In this document: in pieces, positions 21,504 through 29,547 of the stretch | Layout of the letters: every line of letters starts with the position of its first letter | How positions within the stretch are numbered: the first letter of the stretch is position 1 | From: DATATJ01 sp963789075 | GTDB taxonomy: Bacteria; Acidobacteriota; Vicinamibacteria; Vicinamibacterales; CAVVIG01 | NCBI GenBank assembly: GCA_963789075.1 | Contig: CAWBJQ010000005.1 | Span: 62,001-126,000, forward strand | DNA: 64,000 bases | Direction of reading: 5' to 3' | The notes under the pieces: generated by a model | What the model was told of the DNA's origin: nothing | What the model saw: the letters and a program-made list of their open reading frames with translations, nothing else | The model's database searches: none | Translations under genes and position numbers: made by a program

Positions 21504-21610
21504 ATCTGGTTATCTGATCATTTGGTTATCTAGTCATTTGCATTGGGGCATTTTGAAGCAAATCGTCAAGTCACCAATAACCAAATAACCCGATGACCAA
21601 ATAACCAGAT
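21504..21610. repeat. AT-rich long inverted repeat
   Basis: The arm beginning ATCTGGTTATCTGATCATTT (21504 on) is matched by the reverse complement of the arm ending at 21610 (ATCTGGTTATTTGGTCAT when read on the minus strand). Each arm repeats GGTTAT(C/T)T units. The segment is far more AT-rich than its surroundings and overlaps the stop codon of the dehydratase gene. It also holds the upstream region of the MerR gene. Confidence 0.7.
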
Positions 21611-21888
21611 TACGCGAGCCTGTCCGCCACGGCGGCTCCCTCAAAATCTTTCTCGGTCAACCCGCCTTCGCTGTGGGTCGAGTACGTGAGCGTCACGCGC
21701 TTGTAGTTGATGAGGATGTCGGGGTGATGATCGGCGCGCTGGGCTTCTGGCGCCAGACGATTCACGAACGCGATCGCCGCCAGAAAGTCGGCGAACGTGT
21801 ACTGCTTGCGGATCGCGTCGTTGTCGAGAGTCCAGCCGGTCAGACCTTTGAGCCGCTGCTCGGCTTGCGTCGACGACAATTTCGGCAT
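21610..21888 (-). CDS. phhB: Pterin-4a-carbinolamine dehydratase
   Basis: The 92-residue protein has the family signature, a His-His-Pro in ADHHPDILINYKRVTLTYSTH, placed as usual at two thirds of the chain, and the LTGWTLDNDAIRKQYTFADF opening. The enzyme dehydrates 4a-hydroxy-tetrahydrobiopterin formed by aromatic amino-acid hydroxylases, and can serve as a pterin-recycling enzyme without a linked hydroxylase. No phenylalanine hydroxylase is in the window. Length and start (ATG 21888) match the family exactly. It reads toward the AT-rich inverted repeat, and its stop lies at the edge of that repeat. Confidence 0.9.
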   Translation of the reverse strand: MPKLSSTQAEQRLKGLTGWTLDNDAIRKQYTFADFLAAIAFVNRLAPEAQRADHHPDILINYKRVTLTYSTHSEGGLTEKDFEGAAVADRLA

Positions 21889-21897
21889 TGTCTACCT

Positions 21898-21984
21898 CTC
21901 CACCACGGAGGACACGGACGACACGGAGGAAGAAATGCGCTTAAGGTCTTGACCTCTGTGTCCTCCGTGTCCTCTGTGGTAGTG
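21898..21984. repeat. Palindromic CACGGAG-type repeat (locus 4)
   Basis: Left arm CACCACGGAGGACACGGACG and ACACGGAGG, right arm CCTCTGTGTCCTCCGTG and TCCTCTGTGGTAGTG. It lies between two minus-strand genes. Confidence 0.8.
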
Positions 21985-21991
21985 CATATTT

Positions 21992-22354
21992 TTAATCCGG
22001 CTTGCGGGCGCGAATCTCGTCGAGACGGGTGCGCGCGGCTTCGACCGCCTCCAACGAATCCTTCTGCATCTCGACCGCCGATGGCCCTTCGGTCGGGCTG
22101 GCGAACGCGCTGCCGGCGATCGTCCGATGATATGCGCGTTCGGCGATCTGCAACGCCTCGAGCGCTTCGGTGTGGTCGCGCTGCCACTCGAGCCAGCCGT
22201 GCATCCGCTGGATGGCCTCGGCTTCGGTCGCGCCAGCGCATTCGATGCCAAAACGATCGCCATTGTCGCTGCGCTCGGCGTGCGCGACCCATTGACCGTC
22301 GCCTTGAACGGACACAATCCGATATCGCACCGCGCCAATCGAAATCTCGTTCAT
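21992..22354 (-). CDS. Hypothetical protein, 120 residues
   Basis: I recognise no named family. The N-terminal 65 residues form a small strand-rich unit (YRIVSVQGDGQWVAHAERSD, RFGIECAGATEAEAIQRMHG) that looks like a HicB- or DUF-type ferredoxin-like fold, and the rest is a long helix (EALEALQIAERAYHRTIAGS and SLEAVEAARTRLDEIRAR). No signal peptide or membrane segment is present. ATG 22354 is chosen since homology-like order begins there; an upstream start would add low-complexity sequence. Repeats flank it on the 3-prime side. Confidence 0.5.
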   Translation of the reverse strand: MNEISIGAVRYRIVSVQGDGQWVAHAERSDNGDRFGIECAGATEAEAIQRMHGWLEWQRDHTEALEALQIAERAYHRTIAGSAFASPTEGPSAVEMQKDSLEAVEAARTRLDEIRARKPD

Positions 22355-22451
22355 TGTCCTTCGGCGCTCAGCTGACCCGTCCGCCGGAGCCTTGGCAGCG
22401 GAGGTGGAAGCCTTTGCGCGACACCCTGAAGCGGTCGCGCCACCACGATCA

Positions 22452-23570
22452 TCACAACTCACCAAACCGCTGAGGACTCAAGGGAGCCATCAGCGGATCG
22501 ATTCGACCGTCGAGCATCGCATCGGCGACCAGCTGCGCCGTGAGCGGCGCGAGCAGAATACCATTGCGGTAGTGGCCGGTCGCGTACATCAAATTCGGCA
22601 TCACACACGACGCGCCGAGGATCGGCAGCTCATCGCTCGAGGCCGGACGCAGCCCGACGCGCGCGCCGAGAAAGGCGGCGGTTGCCGCGTGCGGAACCAG
22701 CGCACACACTGCCTCGAGCAGCCCGCCGACGCCGGCCGCCGTCGTCCGCTCGTCGAAGCCTGCCTCCTCCGCCGTGGCTCCCACCAGCAACGTCCCGTCG
22801 TCCCACGGGACGAGATAGCAATGCGCCGACCACGTGACACGCCGGAGCGGCGGCCCGGCCCAGCCAAGATGCAGCAGCTGGCCGCGTACCGGGCGCAGCG
22901 GCATGCGCTGCGTCACGCCGCTGATGTCGATCGATCCGGACCAGCTCCCCGCGGCCAGGACGACGGCGTCGCCGGCCAGCGCTCCGCGGTCGGTCTCCAC
23001 AGCGACGCCGGGGCCGTCGCGAGCGATGCACCGCACCGCGCCGTGCTCGATGATTTGCACGCCGCGGCGCCGCGCAGCGCCAGCGAGCGCGCGCGTCAGC
23101 TCCGGCGCCGACACGAAACCATGAGAGGGAATGAGCAGGCCGCCGATCACCTCATCGGCGAGATGCGGTTCCTGCGCATGCGCGCTGGCGCGATCCACGA
23201 TTTCCGCAGCGACACCGCGCCGGGCCAGCACCTGTGCCGTGGCGCGGAGCGCGGCCATCGCATCGTCGTCCAGCGCCACGTCGAGCGTGCCCGTTCGGCG
23301 ATACGGTATGGCGATCCCGCTGTCTGCCGAGGCGGACGCGACGAAGTCATCGAATAACGCGAGACTGCGGACGGTCAGGTCGAGGAGCGCACTGCCCTCG
23401 GTCGCCTCGATGTACGGCGCGAGGACGCCGGCGGACGCCTGGGTTGCGCCCATCCCGGCCGCACGCATGTCGATCACCGCGACCGACGCACCGCGGCGGG
23501 CCAGCTCGTATGCCACCGCACAGCCGACGATACCGGCGCCGACGACGACGACATCGCGCGAAACGGCCAC
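22452..23570 (-). CDS. thiO: Glycine oxidase ThiO-like FAD enzyme
   Basis: The 372-residue DAO-family flavoprotein begins DVVVVGAGIVGCAVAYELAR (Rossmann motif, residues 6-25) and ends with the ThiO signature YATGHYRNGILLAPLTA. Other landmarks are ATQASAGVLAPYIEA, GSWSG, PVRGQLL and RVGLRPASSDELPILG. ThiO oxidises glycine to iminoacetate for the thiazole ring of thiamine, but D-amino-acid or sarcosine oxidation is a known alternative for relatives. No other thiamine gene lies nearby, so the pathway is not confirmed by context. The start is GTG 23570. It is divergent from the acyl-CoA dehydrogenase gene with 78 nt between starts. Confidence 0.75.
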   Translation of the reverse strand: MAVSRDVVVVGAGIVGCAVAYELARRGASVAVIDMRAAGMGATQASAGVLAPYIEATEGSALLDLTVRSLALFDDFVASASADSGIAIPYRRTGTLDVALDDDAMAALRATAQVLARRGVAAEIVDRASAHAQEPHLADEVIGGLLIPSHGFVSAPELTRALAGAARRRGVQIIEHGAVRCIARDGPGVAVETDRGALAGDAVVLAAGSWSGSIDISGVTQRMPLRPVRGQLLHLGWAGPPLRRVTWSAHCYLVPWDDGTLLVGATAEEAGFDERTTAAGVGGLLEAVCALVPHAATAAFLGARVGLRPASSDELPILGASCVMPNLMYATGHYRNGILLAPLTAQLVADAMLDGRIDPLMAPLSPQRFGEL

Positions 23571-23579
23571 AAATTGATC

Positions 23580-23643
23580 TTATCGCCAGCCAGCGCCTGC
23601 GGTATACTCCCCGTCCCTTTCGGTCGTCTCAAGCTAGGAGGAG
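23580..23643 (+). promoter_or_regulatory. Promoter and strong ribosome-binding site of the acyl-CoA dehydrogenase
   Basis: TTATCG (23580-23585) and TATACT (23603-23608) are 17 bp apart, a good sigma70-type pair. AGGAGGAG (23636-23643) is the strongest Shine-Dalgarno in the window, 5 nt before ATG 23649. This contrasts with genes whose -10 box abuts the start codon. Confidence 0.6.
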
Positions 23644-23648
23644 TCACA

Positions 23649-24827
23649 ATGGCCATCACCTCCGCTTCCGTGCTCACGCAGTCGCTGCTCGACAAATGCC
23701 GTGAGCGGGCGCCTCAATACGACCTCGAAAATCGTTTCTTCCAGGAGGACTTCGACGACTTGAAGGCCGCAGGCTATCTGCGGATGGCGATCCCAGAAAA
23801 GTTTGGCGGCTTGGGTTGGTCGCTCGTGGACGTGGGACGGGAAACACGCCGACTCGCGCAGTACGCGCCAGCGACTGCGCTCGCGCTCAACATGCACAAC
23901 TACTGGGTCGGCGACGCGGCTGACGCCTGGAAGAATGGCGACACCTCCGTCGAATGGATTCTGCGCGAAGCGGCGGCCGGCGAGGTGTTCGCGGCTGGCC
24001 ACGCGGAACATGGCAACGACATCCCAGGCCTGCTGTCGACGACGAAGGCCGAGCGGGTCGACGGCGGATATCGCTTCACGGGCCGCAAGGCATTCGGCAG
24101 CCTCACGCCGGTCTGGACGCGCCTGGGCATGCACGGCATGGACACCACCAGCGATCCCGCCAATCCGAAAATCGTCCACGCGTTCATGCCGCGCGACGCG
24201 AAGGGCTACACCATCAAGGATACGTGGGACGTGCTCGGCATGCGCGCGACGCGCAGCGACGACACTGTGCTCGACGGCGCGTTCGTGCCCGACAAGTACA
24301 TCGCGCGCGTCATCCCGCCGGGCGCCGCGGGCGTCGACAATTTCATCCTCGGGTTCTTCACGTGGGGGCTGACCGGCTTCGCGAACGTCTACTACGGCCT
24401 CGCGCTGCGGGTCCGCGAGGTGCTCATCGAGCAACTCAGGACCAAAACCTCAATCGCGCTCACGCGGCCGATGACGTATCACCCGGAGGTTCAGCACGGC
24501 ATCGCGGAGATGACGATGGACATCGAAACGATGGGTCCGCACGTCGAAGCGATCGCCGCCGACTGGAGCGAAGGCCGCGTCGGCGCAGACTGGTTCTTGC
24601 GGCTAGTCGCGATGAAGCATCGAACCGTCGAAGCCGCATTCCGTGTCGCCGATTGCGCGCTGGACCTGTCGGGTGGATTCGGCATGTTCAGGAAGTGTGA
24701 GCTCGAGCGGTTGTTCCGCGATTGCCGTGCGGGTCGATTCCATCCGGCCAATCCGTTGCTGACGCACGAGATCGTCGGCAAGATCGCGCTCGGGATCAGC
24801 CCCGACGAACAGCCTCGGTGGGGCTAG
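23649..24827 (+). CDS. Acyl-CoA dehydrogenase family flavoprotein
   Basis: The 392-residue protein shows the N-terminal helical domain (RFFQEDFDDLKAAGYLRMAI then PEKFGGLG), the middle beta domain (GYRFTGRKAFGSLTPVW, DTWDVLGMRATRSDDTVLD) and the C-terminal helices ending RDCRAGRFHPANPLLTHEIVGK. These enzymes introduce an alpha-beta double bond into acyl-CoA thioesters using FAD. The RxGxFHPAN ending marks a subgroup whose substrates are poorly known, and a relation to flavin monooxygenase or nitroalkane oxidase-like members is possible. It stands alone with its own promoter and an ideal ribosome-binding site. Confidence 0.8.
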   Translation: MAITSASVLTQSLLDKCRERAPQYDLENRFFQEDFDDLKAAGYLRMAIPEKFGGLGWSLVDVGRETRRLAQYAPATALALNMHNYWVGDAADAWKNGDTSVEWILREAAAGEVFAAGHAEHGNDIPGLLSTTKAERVDGGYRFTGRKAFGSLTPVWTRLGMHGMDTTSDPANPKIVHAFMPRDAKGYTIKDTWDVLGMRATRSDDTVLDGAFVPDKYIARVIPPGAAGVDNFILGFFTWGLTGFANVYYGLALRVREVLIEQLRTKTSIALTRPMTYHPEVQHGIAEMTMDIETMGPHVEAIAADWSEGRVGADWFLRLVAMKHRTVEAAFRVADCALDLSGGFGMFRKCELERLFRDCRAGRFHPANPLLTHEIVGKIALGISPDEQPRWG

Positions 24828-24847
24828 CCGCGATCGCTTGTGGCGTC

Positions 24848-25366
24848 TCAGCGGGGGTGTGGCGAGGCCGCAGGCGTCTGGCAATTGGCGGCAGGCGGCG
24901 GAAAGAAGATGCCGGTCGACGGTTGCGTGAAGAAGATCCCGCGCGCCGAGGTTGCCGCCTGTGCGACAGGCGCCTGTGTCACAGAGACTGAGGGGGGCAC
25001 TCCAACAACGACGCGCGAGTGCCGGACTGGGACCGGCACCGCGTACGGCACGGCATACGTCACGACCGCGGGCTGCTCCGGCGGGGGGCCCGCGGGCGCG
25101 ACGACATTCGGCTGCTCTCGGGTGCCGTCGTTTCTGATCATCGCAACGGTGACCGCCTCCCCGACGCCCGCCTGCTGCAATTCGACGAGCTGAGCGGCGT
25201 CAAGCGCGAACACCGTTCTATCGCGTTCAATCAGTGCGACGATCGCCGCGTCCGGCACGCCCGCCCTCGACATCGCGACAATCTGGTCGATCGTCACCGC
25301 GGACGCCGCGGCAGGCACGAGCAGGAACAGGCACAGCAGGCTGACCAGCATGCGATTGGCAGTCAT
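24848..25366 (-). CDS. Secreted hypothetical protein with Pro/Val-rich tail, 172 residues
   Basis: A signal peptide (LVSLLCLFLLVPAAASA) precedes a short helical module (VTIDQIVAMSRAGVPDAAIV, then ALDAAQLVELQQAGVGEAVT). It consists of two helix-turn units, each with a GV(P/G)(D/E)A turn. The remaining half is low-complexity and rich in Pro, Val and Ala (PPPEQPAVVTYAVPYAVPVP). This looks like a periplasmic or surface-attached protein; I recognise no function. It is convergent with the acyl-CoA dehydrogenase gene, with 20 nt between the stops. Confidence 0.6.
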   Translation of the reverse strand: MTANRMLVSLLCLFLLVPAAASAVTIDQIVAMSRAGVPDAAIVALIERDRTVFALDAAQLVELQQAGVGEAVTVAMIRNDGTREQPNVVAPAGPPPEQPAVVTYAVPYAVPVPVRHSRVVVGVPPSVSVTQAPVAQAATSARGIFFTQPSTGIFFPPPAANCQTPAASPHPR

Positions 25367-25494
25367 GACACCCAGATTGTTGCAACCGGCTCGCCATCGA
25401 GTCCAGCGATAACGGCCGCACTCAGGCCATCAGCTGTGCTCGCACAAGGACACATTCACGTGGAAGGGACAGTTCAGGAGCTGAAAGGATTTGA

Positions 25495-25500
25495 TAAACT
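25495..25500 (+). promoter_or_regulatory. Possible -10 (TAAACT) in the gap before the glycine-zipper protein
   Basis: TTTGATAAACT ends at 25500, leaving a leader of about 90 nt to ATG 25592, where AGGGAG serves as ribosome-binding site. No convincing -35 is seen. Nothing else stands out in the 25367-25591 gap. Confidence 0.3.
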
Positions 25501-25591
25501 GCGCCTTTCAAACGAGTTACGCGGTTTCGTGCCACCGTCGTGCGGGTACGCCGCTTGCGTTGCGTGCGCCTGAGTTCACAGGGAGATCGAC

Positions 25592-26626
25592 ATGCTTTCC
25601 AATCGACTGGCGTTCGCGGCGCTCGGCGTGGCGTGCATCGCGGCTGCCGCGGGCGGGGGTTACTTGGCGACGCGCCAGAACGCCGTTCCCGTTCAGACAT
25701 CAGCCGCCGGCGCGCCGCCGCCTGCCGCTGCGACGTCCATAGCAGCGGCAGCCAGCACTCAGCCCGTTCAAGCGACGGAAGCGGGCGTCGACGACACCGC
25801 CGCGAAACAGCCGCCACCCGCCTTGCCGGCCCCCGGCACTGCAGCGAAGTCCAGCCGCGACAAGGCGCCGGCGCGATCGCCTGAGCCCACAGCGAGTCGT
25901 ACGCCGCGGCCGTCCGGACAAATGGCTCGCCGCAACGCGGCGCCGCTGGATGGCACGTGGCCGAATGATGGCGCTGCCCAGGCGCCAATCGCTCCGGCCG
26001 CTCCGCTCCCTGTAATGGCGGGAGCTCCCGCGCCTGATGCGACGGCGACGGGGGTGGACGATCGTGCCAGCCAGGATCCGGCGCGCAATCCGGAGCCGCA
26101 GAAGATTTTCGAGGAGCTCGTCGTGCCGGCCGACTCGGTGATCGGCTTGCAGACCGAGACGTCGATTTCCAGCGAGCATGCGCGCGTTGAAGATCGTGTC
26201 GATGGACGCGTGACACGCGATGTGCGCGTGAACGGTCGCGTGGCAATTCCCGCCGGCACGCGGGCGATCGGCACGGTGACGCTCGTGGAGCGCGGTGGTA
26301 AGTTCAAAGAGCGCGCGCGTCTTGGCATTCGCTTCAACACCCTCGTCCTCGCCGACGGCACGCGACAGCCAATCACCACCGAGACCATCTATCGCGAGGG
26401 CGATCCGCCGAGTAGCGCTCCGAAGGTCGGCGGCGGCGCCGTCGGCGGCGCCATTCTCGGAGCGATCCTCGGCGGCGGAAAAGGTGCGGTCATCGGGGGG
26501 ATGGCCGGTGCGGGCGCCGGCTCCGCAGCGGTGGCGGCGGGCGATCGTAATGCCGCCGTGCTCCCGGCGGGCGCGACGATGACGGTGCGCATGCTCGCGC
26601 CGGTCACCGTCACGATCGACAAATAG
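25592..26626 (+). CDS. Exported protein with beta domain and glycine-zipper segment, 344 residues
   Basis: A single N-terminal membrane segment (residues 5-25) is followed by about 140 residues of Ala/Pro-rich linker, a compact domain (ELVVPADSVIGLQTETSISS, RVTRDVRVNGRVAIPAGTRA, IGTVTLVERGGKFKERARLG) and a glycine zipper (GGGAVGGAILGAILGGGKG then AVIGGMAGAGAGSAAVAAG). The middle block, with a value kept within a pair of GTR/GSR loops, resembles the head of VirB10/TrbI-type proteins, but no secretion genes surround it. The zipper suggests membrane association or oligomerisation. Function is unknown. The Ala/Pro linker probably spans the periplasm. Confidence 0.6.
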   Translation: MLSNRLAFAALGVACIAAAAGGGYLATRQNAVPVQTSAAGAPPPAAATSIAAAASTQPVQATEAGVDDTAAKQPPPALPAPGTAAKSSRDKAPARSPEPTASRTPRPSGQMARRNAAPLDGTWPNDGAAQAPIAPAAPLPVMAGAPAPDATATGVDDRASQDPARNPEPQKIFEELVVPADSVIGLQTETSISSEHARVEDRVDGRVTRDVRVNGRVAIPAGTRAIGTVTLVERGGKFKERARLGIRFNTLVLADGTRQPITTETIYREGDPPSSAPKVGGGAVGGAILGAILGGGKGAVIGGMAGAGAGSAAVAAGDRNAAVLPAGATMTVRMLAPVTVTIDK

Positions 26627-26629
26627 ACC

Positions 26630-26666
26630 TGGACAACGGATGGTGATGTAGTCAAAATCACTACAT
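26630..26666 (+). promoter_or_regulatory. Promoter with overlapping operator for the toxin-antitoxin operon
   Basis: TGGACA (26630-26635) and CAAAAT (26653-26658) are 17 bp apart. The palindrome ATGTAGT (26646-26652)/ACTACAT (26660-26666) straddles the -10 box and includes the first two bases of the start codon at 26665. This fits autorepression by a Phd-type antitoxin. The -10 lies six nt before the ATG, so the mRNA would be leaderless. Confidence 0.6.
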
Positions 26667-26907
26667 GGGAAGCGCCGTCGCCGCGGCAGATGCCAACCGC
26701 GAGTTCTCGAAGCTGCTCGGCCGAGTGCGTCAAGGGGAGACGTTCGTCATCACCAGCCACGGCCGGCCCGTCGCGAAGATTGGACCTATCGACGTTCGTG
26801 AAGGTACGGCCTCTGCGGCAAAAGGCATCCTGCTGAATCGTCTGCGCACGCAACCTGTTTCACGTGCCGCCCGGCGGTGGACCCGCGACGAGTTGTACGA
26901 GGCCTGA
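26665..26907 (+). CDS. Type II antitoxin, Phd/YefM family
   Basis: The 80-residue protein has the Phd/YefM DNA-binding fold: VAAADANREFSKLLGRVRQG and ETFVITSHGRPVAKIGPI in the N-terminal 45 residues, then a flexible tail (LLNRLRTQPVSRAARRWTRD) that would wrap around the toxin. It neutralises the VapC-type toxin encoded directly downstream; its stop is followed at once by the toxin TTG start. A palindrome overlapping the promoter is the probable operator bound by this protein. Start ATG 26665 fits the family, which begins a few residues before the first helix. Confidence 0.85.
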   Translation: MGSAVAAADANREFSKLLGRVRQGETFVITSHGRPVAKIGPIDVREGTASAAKGILLNRLRTQPVSRAARRWTRDELYEA

Positions 26908-27357
26908 TTGATCATCGTCGCGTGCGACACCAACGTGCTCGCGTACGCGGAGGGTGTGAACGGCGCGGCAAAGAAAGCCCTTGCCCTGGACCTGATCGAG
27001 CGCCTCTCCCCCGCGGGAACCCTGATTCCGGTGCAGGCGCTCGGTGAGCTCTTCAATGTGCTCGTCAAGAAGGCGCGATGGTCCCGGGCCGACGCGCAGC
27101 GCGCCGTGCTCGCCTGGGGAGACGCCTTTCCGCTCATCGAAACCGGATCGAGCGTCGTGCTCGGCGCGCTGGATTTGACGCGCAACCAACAGCTCAGTAT
27201 CTGGGATTCGGTTATCCTGTCTGCGGCGGCCGACGCCCGCTGCCGTCTCTTGTTGTCCGAAGATCTTCAAGAGGGCTTCACCTGGAGTGGGGTCACGGTG
27301 ACGAACCCGTTCTCATCGACGCGTCACCCGCTGCTCGACGCGATACTCGAGGCGTGA
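26908..27357 (+). CDS. PIN-domain toxin, VapC-like ribonuclease
   Basis: The 149-residue PIN domain starts VACDTNVLAYAEG, supplying the first catalytic Asp (residue 7), has E in ALGELFNVL, and ends with the second acidic cluster (LSIWDSVILSAAADARCRLL, LSEDLQEG). PIN toxins cut RNA, commonly tRNA or rRNA, when the antitoxin is degraded. The start codon is TTG (26908), immediately after the antitoxin stop, which would keep toxin synthesis below that of antitoxin by coupling. Domain length and context make the toxin role likely; the RNA target cannot be told from sequence. Confidence 0.85.
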   Translation: MIIVACDTNVLAYAEGVNGAAKKALALDLIERLSPAGTLIPVQALGELFNVLVKKARWSRADAQRAVLAWGDAFPLIETGSSVVLGALDLTRNQQLSIWDSVILSAAADARCRLLLSEDLQEGFTWSGVTVTNPFSSTRHPLLDAILEA

Positions 27358-27387
27358 TCGCGCGTCCTCTTTGAAGGAGCTTCCCGC

Positions 27388-27928
27388 ATGTCGCTGCGAC
27401 TCACCCTGCTCGCCGTGCCCGTAATCGCCGGTGTCACCCTGGCCGCCGGCGCGCAGAGCCGGGTCACGAAAGAAGCGGTTCCCGGCGTCACCAACTTCAC
27501 GCGCCTCGAGACAACGGTTGCGTGCGGCGGGGTCATTACACCGTCCGCGGTCGCCGAGCTCAAGACAGCGCGGCTTCAAATCGATCTTCGACCTGCAGCT
27601 GCCGGACGAAAAGGGCGCCGACGTGAACGGCGAAGCCGCGGCGGCGAAGGCGGCCGGCATCACCTTCGTGCACGTGCCGTTCACGCCCGCGCGGCCGGAC
27701 AACGCGTCGGTCGACAAATTCGTCCAGGAGGTCAGCAAGCCCGCCAACGAACCGGCATTCATCCACTGCGCGGGCGGCAACCGCGCGGCCGGATTCTGGA
27801 TGATCAAGCGCGTGCTCGTCGACAAATGGGACATCCCCAGGGCGCAGGCGGAAGCAGAGAGCCTCGGCCTGTCGAGCTCAGAGATGAAGCAGTTCGCGAT
27901 CGCCTACATTCAGGCGCACACACACTGA
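27388..27928 (+). CDS. Exported BLH-like (DUF442-type) phosphatase; frameshift near 27565
   Basis: A signal peptide (LTLLAVPVIAGVTLAAGAQS) precedes a dual-specificity-phosphatase-like fold: VTNFTRLETTVACGG, KSIFDLQLPDEKG, and the P-loop AFIHCAGGNRAAGFWMIKR with C-x4-R spacing, as in beta-lactamase-hydrolase-like (BLH/DUF442) proteins. It is reassembled to 179 residues by removing one A at 27565 (AAG-A-CAG). An AAGGAG ribosome-binding site lies 10 nt before ATG 27388. The substrate is unknown. The hairpin at 27940 follows its stop. Confidence 0.7.
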
Positions 27929-27939
27929 GTCACCAGCCG

Positions 27940-27958
27940 CCGGGTCCAAAAGACCCGG
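27940..27958. terminator. CCGGGTC/GACCCGG hairpin
   Basis: A perfect 7-bp stem with a CAAAA loop follows the phosphatase stop by 11 nt and precedes the decarboxylase start by 14 nt. It belongs to the same family as the hairpins at 2017 and 62225 and is followed by the same CGGCCT run. Confidence 0.5.
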
Positions 27959-27972
27959 CCTGCAACGCCACG

Positions 27973-29429
27973 ATGGACTCTGAAACGTTCCGCCGAAACG
28001 GCCATGCCCTCGTCGACTGGATCGCCGAATACCTCGCGCACCCGGAGAAATATCCCGTTCTGTCGCGCGTGAAGCCGGGCGAGATCGCGGCCGCGCTGCC
28101 GCCGCGCGCGCCGGAAGAGGGTGAGCCATTCGAGGCGATCATGGCGGACTTCGAGCGCGTGCTCGTGCCCGGCCTCACCCACTGGAACCATCCGGGATTC
28201 TTCGCGTACTTTGCGATCACCGGCAGCGCGCCTGGCGTGCTCGCGGATTTCCTCTCCGCCGCGCTGAATCAGCAGGCGATGCTGTGGCGGACTTCTCCCG
28301 CCGCCACCGAGCTCGAGCAGGTCACGCTCGGGTGGCTCCGCCAGTTGATCGGCCTGCCCGACACGTTCGAAGGCGTCATCTACGACACCGCGTCGATTGC
28401 AACGATGACGGCGATCGTCGCGGCGCGCGAGACCGCCATCGCCGATGTGCGGCAAAAAGGTCTGGCCGGCCGGACCGAGGTGCCGCGCGTGCGCGTGTAT
28501 GGCTCCGACCAGACGCACTCCTCCATCGACAAAGCCGTGATCGCGATCGGTCTGGGGCACGAGTCGCTGCGCAAGATTCCCACCGACGATCGGTTCAGCA
28601 TGCGGATGGACGCGCTGCGCGCGGCGATTGCCGACGACCGCGCCGCCGGCGTGCTGCCGATCGCGGTCGTGCCCACCGTCGGCACGACGTCGACGACGAG
28701 CATCGATCCGGTGGCGGACGTGGCCGACATCTGCGAGCGCGAGCGACTGTGGATGCACGTGGATGCGGCGTACGGCGGCGTCGCGGCGATGCTGCCCTCG
28801 CACGCGCACGTTCTCGCGCGGCGCGGAGCGCGCCGACTCGCTCGTCGTCAATCCGCACAAATGGCTGTTCACGCCGTTCGACTTGAGCGCCTTCTACTGC
28901 GCGCCGGATGGACGTCGTTCGCGCAGCCTTCGCGCTGACGCCGGAGTACCTGCGCACCTCGGAGGCGGCGCCGGTCAAGAACCTGATGGACACCGGCGTC
29001 CAGCTCGGACGCCGCTTCCGATCGCTGAAGCTGTGGATGATCCTGCGGTCGTTTGGCGCGCGCGACATCCGGGCGCGATTGAGCGCGCATATCGCGCTCG
29101 CGCAGCAGCTCGCGTCGTGGGTGGATGCGCATCCCGATTTCGAACGCCTGGCGCCCGTGCCGTTCAGCGTCGTCTGCTTCCGGTGGAAACCGGTGGACAC
29201 CCCGCTGTCGGCCGCGCAGCTCGATGCGGAGAACGAGCGGATCATCGACGCGGTGAACCAGACCGGCGAGGTGTTCCTGTCGCACACACGCCTGAAAGGC
29301 ACGCTCGCACTGCGAGTCGCCATCGGCCATCTGCGAACAACTGAAACGCACGTGCGCCGCGCCTGGGAATTGATCATGGAGCATGCCGCCGCGGCCAACT
29401 CAACAACGACACGCGCGCCACACGCCTGA
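27973..29429 (+). CDS. PLP-dependent decarboxylase, aromatic-L-amino-acid/group II family; two frameshifts
   Basis: Reassembled to 484 residues, it shows HWNHPGFFAYFAITGSAPGV, MLWRTSPAATELEQVTLGWL, SDQTHSSIDKA, VVPTVGTTSTTSIDPV, WMHVDAAYGG and the PLP lysine in VVNPHKWLFTPFD, the complete signature of group II decarboxylases such as DOPA or tryptophan decarboxylase. It would remove CO2 from an aromatic or phenolic amino acid, giving an amine. Two +1 events at 28822 and 28907 break it just before and just after the PLP lysine block. ATG 27973 is the start by homology. The upstream hairpin separates it from the phosphatase. Confidence 0.8.
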
Positions 29430-29447
29430 AGGCGCCAAGACCCGCCC

Positions 29448-29491
29448 TTGCACGCCCTTGCACATTTTTGCACAGGGCACATCGCTTGCAC
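29448..29491 (+). promoter_or_regulatory. Four TTGCAC direct repeats, three at exact 10-bp spacing
   Basis: TTGCAC occurs at 29448, 29458, 29468 and 29486, upstream of the outer membrane protein gene. The 10-bp phase places the first three copies on one face of the helix, which suggests an operator. It resembles half a sigma54 element, but the spacing between GG/GC-like bases is one short, so I do not call a sigma54 promoter. Confidence 0.45.
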
Positions 29492-29507
29492 TGTTCACCT
29501 TGGAGTG

Positions 29508-29526
29508 CCGGACTCTGTTTGTCCGG
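29508..29526. repeat. CCGGAC/GTCCGG hairpin
   Basis: A 6-bp perfect stem around TCTGTTT, followed by ACCTAC, lies just before the ribosome-binding site AAGGAG of the beta-barrel gene. It is a variant of the CCGGGTC...CCTAC repeat family. Confidence 0.5.
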
Positions 29527-29547
29527 ACCTACAAGGAGTGACGTTTA

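Noticed and set aside
27388..28938. One long fusion protein of phosphatase and decarboxylase
   Set aside because: The open frame is produced only because the +1 lesion at 27565 removes the phosphatase stop from this frame; the phosphatase ends at 27928 and the decarboxylase starts at ATG 27973.
29448..29472. Sigma54 promoter from TTGCACG-N3-TTGCAC
   Set aside because: The distance between the conserved GG- and GC-type positions is one base short, and the pattern repeats a third and fourth time, which fits an operator better.
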